From assembly GCA_030248295.1 (NCBI GenBank), contig JASANH010001723.1, positions 966,194 to 1,030,193 of the forward strand: a DNA stretch of 64,000 nucleotides, written 5' to 3'. The notes under the pieces are model-generated. The model was not told the origin of the DNA, did no database searches, and saw nothing but the letters and a program-made list of their open reading frames with translations. This DNA is from Mesodorylaimus sp. YZB2_4. Lineage: Eukaryota > Nematoda > Enoplea > Dorylaimida > Dorylaimidae. Both the position numbers and the translations under genes were made by a program. Below, piece by piece: positions 12,438-24,009 of the stretch. Each line of letters opens with the position of its first letter. Within the stretch, counting starts at the first letter, position 1.

Positions 12438-14646
12438 ATGACTGTGACTTCGATAGTGAAACTGGCTGCTGCTCTGACAGCTGTCGTGCTGCTTTGGGCT
12501 CAGCATTCGCTATGCGCCTCGTATCAGTTCGAACGAGTCCTGTATCGTCGTTTGCTGGATGGATATGAACCTCTCGAGAGGCCAGTCGACAACTACAGCG
12601 CTCCTGTCAAAGTGAAGATGGGACTCCTCCTGCAGCAGATCATCGATGTGGTAAGCGATCAGGCTCTGCATAGAGGGCGAAGAGTGACTAGTTTTTGGTG
12701 CAGGATGAGAAGAATCAAATTGTCGAGACCAACATATGGCAACAATTGGTAGGTCTAGGCAGGGCGGGTGTGCGATGTAGCATAACTTGCGTATGTTATG
12801 ACAGCAATGGAACGATTACCGCCTCCGATGGGACCCCGCCCTCTTCGGAGGCGTGACCGATCTTCGATTTCCGGTGGGAAAAATATGGAAGCCCGATGTG
12901 CTGTTGTATAACAGGTACCATCAATTTTACCCTATCCCTCAATAAGTCACGTGTATTTCGTTACAGCGTGGACCGAAATTTCGATAGCACGTACCCGAGC
13001 AATATGGTGGTGGATCACAGAGGCAATGTGGACTGGATCCCTCCGAGTATTGTCCGAATCAGCTGCAATATCGACATCACTTGGTTCCCATTCGATGACC
13101 AAGTTTGTTACTTCAAAGTGCGCACTCCCGCTGGGGCCCTCTGGGAGCGCAACCAGGTGTTGTTCGTTTCAGTTTGGGTCGTGGTCGTATAACAACGCTA
13201 AGTTAGATTTGCAAATACACGAAAGAGCGTTGGACACTTCCGAGTACATGCAGAATGGAGAGTGGCTGTTGTTGGGTATCCGCGGCTTTGGTCTTGTTGG
13301 CTCGCGCACACCTTTTAATAGCTTCTTTCAGAGACACCAGTCGTCCGACAGGACAAGGAATACGCTGGTCCTGATGACGTCTACTCGTCATTGTTCTTCT
13401 ACTTGAAGATACGCCGCCGGACCCTCTATTATGGATTCAATATGATTGTGCCCAGCTTGGTCATTTCGATGATGACCCTTCTTGGATTCGCTTTGCCCGT
13501 CGAGTCTGGTGAAAAGATAACTATGGGTACGTCCTCTCTGGCCCAGGCACACCCTTCCATGCACACGGGTTCGTGTTAGTGAGCAGGAGGCTTGAGTTTT
13601 AGTGGACCACATCTACATCAACAACCCAACTCAACTCCAATCTAATCACAGGAGTTAGGCCTAGCACATCCCTCATCTTCTTTCTAGAGATCACGATCCT
13701 GTTGTCAGTGTGCGTATTCTCGACCATGATCGCCAATATCGTCCCGCCTACATCTGAGGTGAGTGTGCATCCTTTGAACATGTGTCGAGCCTAATGGAGT
13801 CTGATTGCAGGCAGTCCCCTTGATTGGCACGTTCTTCACATGCCACATGTTCGCAGTGGCAGCATCAGTTGTCCTCAATGTGGCCGTGCTGAATCTGTAT
13901 TACCGCAGTGGTCGTGAAACTGTGACAATGTCACCTATGGTACGAGTAGGTGTCCCGTGCCAAGTGTAATAAGCAGCTTAACAGGTAGGCTCCGATTCCA
14001 GGTCCGTTCAATTCTTCTTCAATGGCTGCCGTGGTTGATGATGATGAAACGTCCGGGGCACAATCTTCATCAGCGAGAAGCTGTCTTCTCATCGTGCGCT
14101 TGGTCTTCCTGCACCAAAAGCGCTAGTGCTAACGACACAAATATGTATCGATCCCGTGCATCATTAGACGACATCACTTCCTTCTCCACGTCCACTGAAA
14201 AGGCGCCCGTAGGCCCCACAAGAAAGCACTCGTCCTCATCGTACAATTCGGGAACCTGGCATCGGCAAAGTCCTCCGCAATTCCACTTGGCCTCCCCATG
14301 CCTAAGCTATGGGACTGATAGCTCTACAAAACACGCAACCGAGGACCGAAGATCCCAATTCGCGCACAGCCGGGGCCGATTGGGCACCTGCGGTCGCACC
14401 ACAACGCCGTCACCACTGATAAATGACAATTCCGTGCTGGCACTTCTGATCAGTCTACGTGAGATCCAAGCAGCATTGGCGTACCTGCTGCAACGGATGG
14501 AGTGCAAGGATGATTTTGAATCATCACGTAATGATTGGAAGTTCGCATCGGCAGTTATCGATAGATTATGCTTGATTTCATTTGCAATTTTTATTGTTTT
14601 GACAACTTGTGGCGTCCTGTTTGCGGCACCCCATCTGGTAGCCTGA
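12438..14646 (+). CDS. Nicotinic acetylcholine receptor subunit, non-alpha type
   Basis: Cys-loop ligand-gated cation channel subunit of neuronal or muscle membranes. Nine exons: 12438-12650, 12704-12748, 12805-12914, 12967-13117, 13173-13275, 13332-13526, 13688-13758, 13811-13939 and 14002-14646 (553 residues). Order: signal peptide (about residues 1-30), ligand-binding domain, Cys-loop with 13 residues between cysteines and the FPFDDQ core, M1 starting at [11 protein letters not shown], then M2-M3, a Ser/Thr-rich intracellular loop encoded by the last exon, and M4 close to the C-terminus. GEKI before M2 indicates cation selectivity. Loop C reads KEYAGPDD, so the adjacent cysteine pair of alpha subunits is absent and this should be a structural (non-alpha) subunit. 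Two ATGs overlap at the start; only 12438 is in frame. Confidence 0.93.
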
Positions 14647-15266
14647 TAACTTGGGCTTGGGCTGGACCTATCTCGTCTGGCCTATCTTTTATTGACCTAT
14701 GTTCACGATTGAGGTTTGAATTTCTTCTAGGCATGAATACATTTCCTCGCTACCATGTCACCATCGTCCCACACCCGGATATCATCAGTACTACACACCC
14801 TCCTCAATTCCATTAAGATTGTAAGCCGATCCGTCACGTTCGAAAATGGATTTTAGCAAAACTGTATCATTTGCTGCCATGCAGTCTCGTAACTCTAACC
14901 AGAATCAATATAGGTGCTATTTGGACAGCAGTTTTTCGCCAATGAAAAGCCGTTATGAGTAACCAGTGGCCCCAGTTTTACAGATCTATGTGGACATAGG
15001 TTACCAGTCCCCATATCCGATCCGTACGTGTGAATTATATTTCCTGGAACAGGCAATCCGACTGGAACGCGCATTTTTTCACGAGTTCGGGAAACGGATC
15101 TAGCTGTAAGCACAGCTGCCTAAAATAAACACAGTCGCCTAAACACATCGTGCGTGGTCGAATACAAAGCTATCATTGGGGAAATGGGGTCGAGCTGGGT
15201 GACTGGTAGCCAACGAATAAGCAAGCAATTTTCGGTGGAAAATTCACTGATTGACAGTTTTTTCAC
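14647..15266. other. Intergenic
   Basis: I see no gene or repeat that I can support between the nicotinic subunit and the downstream GPCR. Confidence 0.4.
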
Positions 15267-16520
15267 GTGAACATGGTCAAGTGCAATTCATCGTCACTTC
15301 ATTCCAGTGACAACTTCACTTTGGCCTGTTCACTTCAAGATGACCGACACGTCCTCTCCACACATCCCGCCTTGAATGGCATCCAATTCACACTGGGTGT
15401 CTTGGTCCTGGCAATCAATTTGTCATTTTTGTTCCTTATTTATCGCCGCAGGAAACGTCTTAAATGGAAACGCTACGCCTTCGTGGCTAACACAGCCGTG
15501 GCCGATTCGTTCGGTGGCGTGGCCCTGATTGTCATCGCCATATTCGCTATCGTCTTTTCGGATCGAACGAGCCAAACAGCTTTGCAACTTTTGGCTTTGT
15601 ACACGGCCTTGGCCGCCTCCTTATCAGTAACTGTTGAAAGTTACGACATTTTGATACTTGTACAGTATTTGGCTATTAGACACCCCCTCTGGTACAAGAC
15701 ATTGGTGACCAAGTCCAAGATAGGGCTCGCACTGGGCTGGATATGGATAGTGAATCCGGGCTACGCCGCGTTCAAGACCTGCTTGCTCATACACGACCAA
15801 GAAAGACACTACAGGAGATTGATGATGTACGAACTGTGCTTCCTGACTGTGACTTGTCTCTGGAACACGTCCACTTATTTCTACGTGCTAAGCGTGGCTG
15901 CCAAGAAAAAGTCCCAATTGCACGCGGGTAAAATGACCTGGACCGCGCCATTCCGCTTCTCCTGTTCGGTAGACGTTTATGGCGCTGGTCACGGATTTGA
16001 GGAAGTAGCGAGGGGATCGTCTCCGCCTGCTATTGCGCCACCCGCCTGCTATCAGGCGCCAAGTCACGACACAAGCAGCACAGTGCCGTCGAGCAGACAC
16101 GGCAGTACCCGCACCAGCGGTCCCCGTTTGTCCCTGTGCCAAGAATTTCTGCGACAGTATCGCTTCTTGGCCACGGCTGGTCTCAACCTCTTGGCCTACT
16201 GGGTCAGCTTGGGTCCCATAATTGGTCTGTATATTCACATGCTGAGTCAGGGCCAGCGCATGTACTTCAACGAGACTACGATCAAGCACGTGGTCATTTT
16301 GCTCTGGTTCTTCAGGTCTCTATGTGACCCACTGATCTACATGGCTCGAGAAAAGAAACTTCGCCTGTTCGTTGGAAGCAATCAGGATACTGTGCAGGTC
16401 GTCGTCTCCAACCTCAACCTAAATCAGGAAGAGATTCTTCGCCGGGCATCGCAGAAGTCCGTTTCTGCCTCCTCGTTGAATGCAGCATGCTCGATTAGAA
16501 GGGTTCCTAAAAAGTATTAG
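15267..16520 (+). CDS. Rhodopsin-like GPCR, intronless orphan
   Basis: Seven-transmembrane receptor, 417 residues in a single exon. The N-terminus carries N-glycosylation sites (NSS, NFT). Hydrophobic segments follow the class A pattern: TM1 about residues 40-60, TM2 around AVADSFGG, TM3 ending in VQYLAIRHPL, TM6 around LLAYWVSLGP and TM7 ending in DPLIYMARE. The DRY motif is replaced by VQY, and the NPxxY motif is DPLIY. The third intracellular loop is long and Ser/Pro-rich. The lack of introns is unusual beside its neighbours and may reflect retroposition or a family habit; the other orphan at 44.1 kb is intronless too. The ligand cannot be inferred. The ATG at 15273 is an alternative start two codons downstream. 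Confidence 0.8.
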   Translation: MNMVKCNSSSLHSSDNFTLACSLQDDRHVLSTHPALNGIQFTLGVLVLAINLSFLFLIYRRRKRLKWKRYAFVANTAVADSFGGVALIVIAIFAIVFSDRTSQTALQLLALYTALAASLSVTVESYDILILVQYLAIRHPLWYKTLVTKSKIGLALGWIWIVNPGYAAFKTCLLIHDQERHYRRLMMYELCFLTVTCLWNTSTYFYVLSVAAKKKSQLHAGKMTWTAPFRFSCSVDVYGAGHGFEEVARGSSPPAIAPPACYQAPSHDTSSTVPSSRHGSTRTSGPRLSLCQEFLRQYRFLATAGLNLLAYWVSLGPIIGLYIHMLSQGQRMYFNETTIKHVVILLWFFRSLCDPLIYMAREKKLRLFVGSNQDTVQVVVSNLNLNQEEILRRASQKSVSASSLNAACSIRRVPKKY

Positions 16521-16718
16521 CAGCGTCCGTTTTTGCGTTTTTTCAAGTGAAACACAGACGTGGCGAACAAAGTAGTATTACAAGTACTCATTTGTGCAGC
16601 ATCAAATGACACTGTAAGCAATGTGATACAAATCTTGGACACCACCCTTAACGCCAATTTGAGCGAGTCCCATCAGCTACTCTGGTCTTTTGCTTTCTCT
16701 AAGTGGTAGGTAGCGGCG

Positions 16719-17243
16719 ATGGTACAGAGCACTGGGGCCAAGTACATCAAGATTCTGCCTGCGAAGTCGCTGGCCGTCGATCGCAGCAACCCTGCTGAGC
16801 TGACTCTGATCAACCCCAGCCGTACGACTCGTTTCGAAGATGTGAAATCATCTGTGGAAATCTTTGAGCTGAGTCCAGGCACTAACCGTTAGATCAAATT
16901 CGAAATGGACTGCAAGCAAAAGCAGAACGTGCGGCCATTTAGAGACAGCAATCGTATAACTGTGCTCATGCACTAACTGCCGCACAATACGTTAAGTCGT
17001 GGCGTGGTCTGGGTCACGCTAGGTCTCTGTGGCACGATGCGTTTCAAACAGCCGACCAGCGCTGGAGGACCAGCGACTCGTCAGACGCGGAACGATTCGT
17101 AATCTCATTGAAGCCACCAGCGAAGAAGAAGACAACAGCAACCAGATCGACAACTAAGTCGACGATCGGCACCGAAATCTGACGGAGAAGAAAGTAAAGA
17201 GAGTGAGGAAAGCGATGAAGGGGAAGACGAGGGTGATAAATGA
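16719..17243 (+). pseudogene. MSP-domain pseudogene
   Basis: A decayed relative of the MSP-domain gene at 25.6-26.2 kb. It opens with ATG at 16719 and keeps recognisable pieces (ILPAKSLAVDRSNPAELTL, TTRFEDVK, DSNRITVLMH). In-frame stops interrupt it after SPGTNR and after VLMH, and a frame change follows before a segment matching the second exon (RWRTSDSS, ISLKPP). The intron region still appears to be present, which suggests origin by DNA duplication and not by retroposition. The tail retains the acidic Glu/Ser-rich end of the intact gene. Confidence 0.8.
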
Positions 17244-17318
17244 TGATTATTTGAGGGATGGTTTGTTAGCTGGCTGCCGAGTTGCGGTAAAGCGCAAACG
17301 TAACATGTAACTGCATCG

Positions 17319-17546
17319 GAATTAGCAGCCAATGAGAAGAGGAAGCTGGCGACCCAGTCGTAGCAAACTCTGCTGCCAGCGATCACCCAGATCGAGAAGT
17401 TGATGGCGGAACAGCGTGGATCCTTGGTCCGTTGGATCACCAAAATTTCGCCGACCCTTCACAAGCTTCTTGAAGTGACCAATAACGTAATCGTGCAAGG
17501 CGGAGCGAATGCGGGCACAGGAAGAAAGTTGCCTATGCAACAGTAA
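17319..17546 (+). pseudogene. Unidentified decayed coding fragment
   Basis: Not recognised. One frame reads as protein-like sequence (ELAANEKRKLATQS, then a TAG, then ITQIEKLMAEQRG, ISPTLHKLLEVTNNVIVQGG) before stopping at about 17546. A weakly similar stretch (IIEEATNVALDWGV) occurs near 17720. The single internal stop and lack of clear exon borders suggest a gene remnant; the rest of 17.2-18.37 kb shows nothing I can support. Confidence 0.25.
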
Positions 17547-18368
17547 AAATGTTAAATAAACACAGTACGGTATAGGGCTCATGGCAGATGGGCGAGGAGC
17601 GCGCGGATATCGCAAGGACAGAGTAGCTTTTGATTTTTCACAGCGGGTACAATCAATGCCTTATGGCTGATTCTGATTTCTTAACGCCTGAGCTAATATC
17701 TCTGCTGCCATGATTGCAGATTATCGAAGAGGCCACTAATGTAGCACTTGACTGGGGTGTGATTCCGTGATACCCAGATTCAATGATTGGGCGGTTTGTG
17801 ACACTCTCTCCCATCCAGGACTGGAGCGGTCCCAAATGTGGTGAAGTTGGTTTTTTAAAAACTCGCATCACCTGCAATACGGACTATGCGATGAGGTGCT
17901 CTTTACTGCCAACCTTTACGATGGACGTACGGGTTAGATTGCAGAGCCGTGCAATGGGTAGCCTTGGCGAATGCCACGAATAAAGTTAATCCTTTCCGAA
18001 ACGAAGCCATCACTCGTAGCATCGCTAGTTGCGTCACCGTACAATGTCTCGACTCTGGATTATATGTAAATGGATATAGCTCATTAGGATAGGCAGAAAA
18101 ACAATTTATCATGATATAAGTAGGTGTGCAGCACTAACGGACCACAACTGACGAGCCGAGACACTACGACCAACAAAATCATGCGGCAACACACCTAACG
18201 CAGTTATATTTCAATGAGCAAAGTGAATTTTCCCCGATCATAACCTGAACACCGAAATCGTATAAGCTAACAAGGCCCCTAATCAATAGAAATCTGGCAA
18301 CGTATTAGATATAAAAACCCATCAATAATCACTGGTCTTTCGCACCACGCCTTCAATCACCCGCTAGA

Positions 18369-20785
18369 TTACCCGCTCTTGTAAGTGACATATACCGGGT
18401 CGCCAACTTTAACTCGACCGAGACGATCGATGGCCAAGTTAATACCGAGCATAGGGCTAGCACCATAGTACTTCTTCTCCTCCGGCTTCCTCGAAACGCG
18501 ATACGATCGCAGGGTCCTCAATGGTTCGCTTCTTGGATGTTTCTCCCCCGTGGCCCAGTCGATTGTCGTCAAGAGGCATCTGAAATGGAAATAGACCTGG
18601 TCACCCGAAATATAAGATTCCCAAGAGGCAAAGGTAGGCGCAAACACTTTGAGCGGGCCATCGCACTTGCGTCTAGCTCAATCCTTTCCCCCCTTCCGCC
18701 ATCATAACGGTGGTGCCGTGTACTACGTACCTCGTGCAGGCCTTGATATTGGTAAATATGGTCTGCTCACCGATCCGAACTCGCGCCCATTTGTCCTGCG
18801 AAAGAGCACATTACTTCTTTATCTGCCTCACAATACAGTACTCCTATCTCACCTCGTCAAACGGTTTCGTGCCCGCAACAATAAAGTTTGGACGAAAATT
18901 CCTTATAGAGAACTGTTCCCCGTTAGGAGTACGCGTATTCATGTCGTCCATGGATGCCTCTGTCATCAGCATGTACGGTGTAAGGTCGGGGAAGATTGCC
19001 TTAAATCACATTTTATTTATCGTTTGCAGCCACAATAAAGTTGCCTTACCAGATCCTTCCGTTTGCCAAAAAGTCCACGGAAGTTCTCGTAACTGTCAAG
19101 ACTGCGGCTGTTAAACATGCCGGGCGTATGGTAATACAAATGAAAGCGCTCATGAGCGCCGTCGTTTTGCAAGTAATCAGAAAGCCAGTTGGAAATGTCC
19201 TCACCACAGTCGAAGGCGTCAATTGGTTTGTCGTACCACAACCTAAAATGTGACAGTTCACTACTGCAGCATCAACAACCCAGGCTACTAATGGTTGCTT
19301 CTATAATCAGAAGTGCTACAGAGCACTTACCGAGGAACAACCATCCCAGATTCAACAGTACTCACCTAACACGGTTTACTTTCCCATTGGCTACCACCTT
19401 ACTCAAATCCGTACGAACGGGCTCCTTTCCAGGTGCCAACAGAGTCAGCACATTGTTCTCCAACTTCATCTCAATGAGCACCATTTTCGGTTTTTCTCTA
19501 GCCGTCACGAATTTCCCGTCCGCATCGGCAACGACAAGACGCCTAAGCGACGGTCAGCATTGATGGGTCACATGGCAGGTGCTCGCTTTCAACTTCATCG
19601 AACCCGTGCGTAACCAAGCCTGGCAGGCGTAGGAGGGAGGGTGCCGACCCAAAAACTCCGACTGAGCAGGCTAGTGTTCGTTCGGGATCTCCCCTCCCGA
19701 ACCCGACTCCGATAAAAAATGGTCGGGATTGAATGTTGTGGAGATGTGTGAAGAAGGGGAAGGGGAGAGGAAGGGAGTGATCTATAAGGGTAAGCTGGAG
19801 AAACTTTGGCGGATGATTAAACTGGTAAAGAGGAAGGGAGGGACTTGTTTGCCAATTGGTAACTAATTCTATGCTTTTTTGCTTGCATGATTTTGAATGC
19901 AATCATAAATACTGCGCAAAAAAGTTCTTGGCTCTATATTTGCTGGCTACTTGGGGTGGGTTGTAGGTTACCTACAGCGAATTAAAAGTGAAAAAATAAC
20001 ACTCTAAAATCCTGATCCCGAACGAACGCTAGAGCAGGCAAGTCTTGCGACTATACTATGGCTGTAATCGATACCTCCCCGAGCCCAGCATCGACCGATC
20101 GACCGATCCGCCGATCCAGGGGGTGGATCGGGAATCGATCCGATCCGACTGCTGGATCGGCCGAATTGGCAACTATAATTTTTCGCGCTATATCTGCGGG
20201 AAAATGATAAAGTGTGGCATACTATGATGAGAAAGTCCCGTGTTTTTCTCTCAAATCAGCATTTAATCCCACTTTAGGCGCTGATTATGTCTCCCGTGTC
20301 TCTTGTGTAATCTGATCGAGAGTTAGTTACAGCGGAGAAACAGGGCAGGTTGGTGAGGACTCAGTACCAAAGACGTCATCCCCAACAGTCTTGTATTTCT
20401 TGAAGCGGATCGAGGCCTTGGGTAGGATCGGTCGATGCTGGCTCCCAGCCAGGGAAGAGTATCAACTTGCCTCTCCCACTCACATGGCCTACCAGGCACG
20501 AGGGTTACACCTGTACAACAGTCCCCCGTCCCCATACCACTCCACTTACCTGTCATGATACTCTCCATCCCTCAATCCCAAACCCAGGCACTCAACCTCT
20601 TGAACTGAGCGGCCCTTGCACGACTTGATCGGGTAAATGAACAGCTCTGATATCGTGCCGACCTGAACCCACTGTTCCTCCACCTTGCCACCTCGCAGCG
20701 CCTTGTACAAAACATATGCGCCAAGACCAGCGCCGACCGCCATGACCACCTTGGCAGCCGTTTGCCGATCGAATTGAAAATTCAT
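18369..20785 (-). CDS. Mitochondrial amidoxime-reducing component (MARC), MOSC domain
   Basis: Molybdenum-cofactor enzyme of the outer mitochondrial membrane that reduces N-hydroxylated compounds with cytochrome b5 and its reductase. Exons (minus): 20785-20550, 19542-19366, 19242-19050, 18999-18853, 18795-18731 and 18579-18369, giving 342 residues, like other animal MARC proteins. A membrane anchor lies near residues 10-30, followed by [17 protein letters not shown] at the start of the MOSC N-terminal beta-barrel. The MOSC domain includes [26 protein letters not shown], and the cysteine motif AC(T)RC that should bind molybdenum, split by intron 5. The end GDPVYV matches the family. An alternative ATG at 20833 would add 16 residues. 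Intron 1 is about 1 kb and holds repeats. Confidence 0.93.
20037..20520. repeat. Dispersed repeat with a nested inverted-repeat insert, in MARC intron 1
   Basis: The sequence GGCAAGTCTTGCGACTATAC at 20037 and a CCCAGCCAGGG segment near 20443 match parts of the repeat at 59.5-59.65 kb, where they lie close together. Here they are separated by a segment whose borders are inverted: GCATCGACCGATC near 20089 and GATCGGTCGATGC near 20428. This suggests a foldback element inside an older repeat. Confidence 0.5.
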
Positions 20786-21416
20786 CCTGTAACAGCAATG
20801 AGTAACCAATAAAACCACAACGTACCTTGCCAAAGATGTCTCCGCTTACAGCAAGCGATCCCAAATAAGAAACCAATCAAACCAAATAGCACATTTTATC
20901 ACACCACGGCACGGCCGCCATACAAGTTCATCTGCTCATGGCACTCACACATCAAACGGAACACTCAACCACAGCATGAACAACTTAATCGTAAAATTGA
21001 ATGATTGCCAGCTATCCTTTGGAATGACACACACGCACTGGGAACGCACCAACAGAATGACAACTGGGAATGACTCAATTTCGAGTTCAAGACTAGAAAC
21101 AGGACATTATCAAACTGGTATCACATAAGATATGATAAAGGGTGAAAGCAATAGTCATGGATCAAATCCTCAACGCCTACCAACCCTGCTCAGTGCTAAG
21201 TACTCTGTCACGCACACTTAAACCATATTGAATCGATCATCGGCTAAACCAGCCGACAAAACGGAGATCATGTAAAACCTGGACCATAAGATTCCGGGAA
21301 ACAAGGAACTGAAACAATACGCACATTGATAGGCTGGAGGGTACACTCGGGCATCATAATTATACTGGCATATAACGTGTCATATACTGTACTGTGTGTG
21401 CCTCAGCCAAGCTTCC
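20786..21416. other. Intergenic
   Basis: No gene or repeat seen beyond a possible upstream extension of the MARC reading frame to 20833. Confidence 0.4.
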
Positions 21417-23470
21417 CTACAAGTACATTCCATTGACCAGAACCTCGCCTTCCTCTGTGTCTAATACCTTGCCTCGACGTAACCGACGCCTTACTTTTCT
21501 CATTCTGCACGACAGGTACAGCAATAACAATGCTAAAATGGCCATACCCAAGCCGAGCATGACAATGGCCAACGATGCTCTTTCGCCACCATCCGTAGCT
21601 GCTGCTGAATCCAATTTCTGAATAGATATGAACTCAACTCGAGATTCTTTCTTGGTCGATGAATCTGCAGATGCTACAGAGGCACTGGGGGCTGACGGTT
21701 GGTTCTGCTTCGCTAAATTCATAAAATGATTGAGCCAGAAAGATGATTAACTCCTTGAAAAAGCACTTACGCGGAGCTTGCTGCTGCCCGATTTCGTTGA
21801 ATTCAGTTCTCTGATTATTCGCCACCTTCTGCTGTGGTACGTAATTGCTCTGCCGTTGTTCTTGCTGATTTCCACTGTACATATTCCCATTTTGTTGACC
21901 CGCCAATGAAATTTGCTGCTGGCTCGGCTTTTGCTGATTTCCCGTTTGATAGCCGTTGCCATTCTTGTAATAATTTTTCCATGATGCAGAATTCTGGTTT
22001 TGAACAGGCTGCTGTTTTTGGAATGCAGGCTGAGCGGGCCTTTGGTTGGCACTATTTGAGCCACCATCGTAAGTAGGCTCGTTAATGGGCTGATCGCAGT
22101 TTTGTTCGTCACTGCCATCGCTGCACTGAGCGATCCCTGAACACCGATCGTAGATGGCGATACATTGATCTCCGCTAGCGCATGGCCACTGATACCGATT
22201 GCAACCTGGAAAAGGAAACAATATCAATATGACAGGCAGAAGAGCAATGGTAAGAGCTCACTGAGCTGGGATTTAGAATTTTGGCGTATCATTTGTTCGG
22301 AATATATGGGCGGTCTTTGAGGTTGATCGATTCTTGGGTCCATAAGAGCCTTTGGCTTAGCAATTTTTTCAGCCTGAACAGCGGGATTTTCGCCAACGGG
22401 TGGACGTTTTCTTTGTAATTCTCGCTCGCTGTTTTGCTGCTGAATGTTTGAAGCGAGTCCCCGCGACGAATCAACAGCAGGGCTATCCATAGGTTGTTGA
22501 TACTGAAGTTGAGAGCCTCGTTGCATCTGACCTTCCATCACTGGCGGACGTTGAGGATACGGACGCTGTTTTTGGGGCGGTTGTTGTTGTTGCTGCGGCT
22601 GAGAATCATCATATAAGGGCCCACCACCGTTATCACCACTAGGCTGCTGGAATCCTCCGTTATCTTGCTGTATCGAAGCCACCTTCGAATTCGATTGCTG
22701 AGAATTAGCGGGCCCAACCGGAGCTCGAAAATCTTGGTCATCCTGCCATGGCTGAACGGGCTGTTCCACTTTAGCCACGGCCATAGTCGTCAAAACTTGA
22801 GGAGCCGAGTCCGGCTGTTGAGCTGCTGGTGGAGTCTTCAAGATTTTCAAATCCATCTCGTGTTTTGCTTGCTCGTGAATACGCGTTTTCTCCAAATCCA
22901 CTCGATTAACCATCATACCCAGTGAAACGTAATTGACGTGAACGGCAAATATACATTTAAAATCATCTAGCGATCCGCAATCGAATAAAAAGCAATCGCC
23001 TCCCGTCGTAGTTGAAGACTAAAGAGAAAAATTGTTCTTATTAGGCCTACGTGACTTCAGAAAATGAAACTTGAAGGGCACAGAAGATCAAACATAACAT
23101 AGATTAGGCATACATAGCACATACAATAGGCCTACTGTGTACCTACTCAAAGTATTTGGCACCCCTTCATCAACAGTCAACTCACTTTTTCTTCCAACAC
23201 GGCCACATTGCACGTGTCAGTAGAACAGCAACTTCGTTCACAAGCGTCCCTGGTACCCGCTGGGACAGCAGCCAAGTATCGAGCTCCGTTTTTCAATGAC
23301 TCGCTCGTTTTGATTATGGTCGAATTGCTGGCGTCAAAAACACGCGAACAGAGATCGTAGTTTTTGTTTCTCGGATTTCCACCCCGTCTCTGTCGGCTTT
23401 GAGGATCGGTTTCTAACGTGTTATTCGTCACTGCGAGTAACGCAAAGACCACAAATACGGTTTTGTTCAT
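21417..23470 (-). CDS. MANEC / LDL-receptor class A single-pass membrane protein
   Basis: Type I membrane protein with a lipoprotein-receptor-type ectodomain. Exons (minus): 23470-23186, 23018-22262, 22205-21771 and 21712-21417 (590 residues). Order: signal peptide (residues 1-15 or so), a MANEC (MANSC) Cys-rich domain with LCSRVFDAS, RDACERSCCST and DCFLFDCGS spanning the first intron, a long Gln/Pro-rich region, one LDLa module with CSDGSDEQNC calcium-binding residues, more Gln/Asn-rich linker, a transmembrane helix (VMLGLGMAILALLLLYL) and a short basic tail. The arrangement resembles LRP11-like proteins, but the very Gln-rich linkers make direct orthology unsure. All introns agree in phase. 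Confidence 0.88.
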
Positions 23471-24009
23471 TTTGCAAGAACTCGCGGGGGTCCAAATCGG
23501 AATGTCGGACATCCGGTTGCCTACCAAAAATGGGGACAGTCGGCATGCGCCAGGGTGCACAGCGGACCATGATCCGCAGGCTCTTAAGAAAACACAAATA
23601 AGCGGTAAGTTCAAATCAGCAGGTCTAAGCAAGGTCGAAATAGACAAGTTTCTTTTAGCCAAGGATGCCTCCTGAGCTGCTAACATCAAGACCATGCCGT
23701 ACGCCTGCGCCGTATATTGGGACAGGATGTTCAAGGGAGAATTCTTTCTTGCGCAATTAATAAATTAGATCTGATGCAATACGTCCGCTGAGGCACAGCC
23801 AAGTGGGCGCAATTCTGCAAGCAAAAACGCAACCAACATCTGTGGTAACCTAGCTGAGTGATAGGCTGCCCGGATTCGACTGATGGTTTAGAACAAAGTG
23901 TTGGCTTGTGGGCGTTCGAGACCACAGTGGGATTGCCTAAAGGCCAGTTCACCATGCGCACTGAATTGCTGATTAGTGGTGAATAACTAGTTTACACTAA
24001 AGACCTTGT
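23471..24009. other. Intergenic
   Basis: Nothing I can support between the MANEC/LDLa gene and the serpin pseudogene. Confidence 0.4.
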
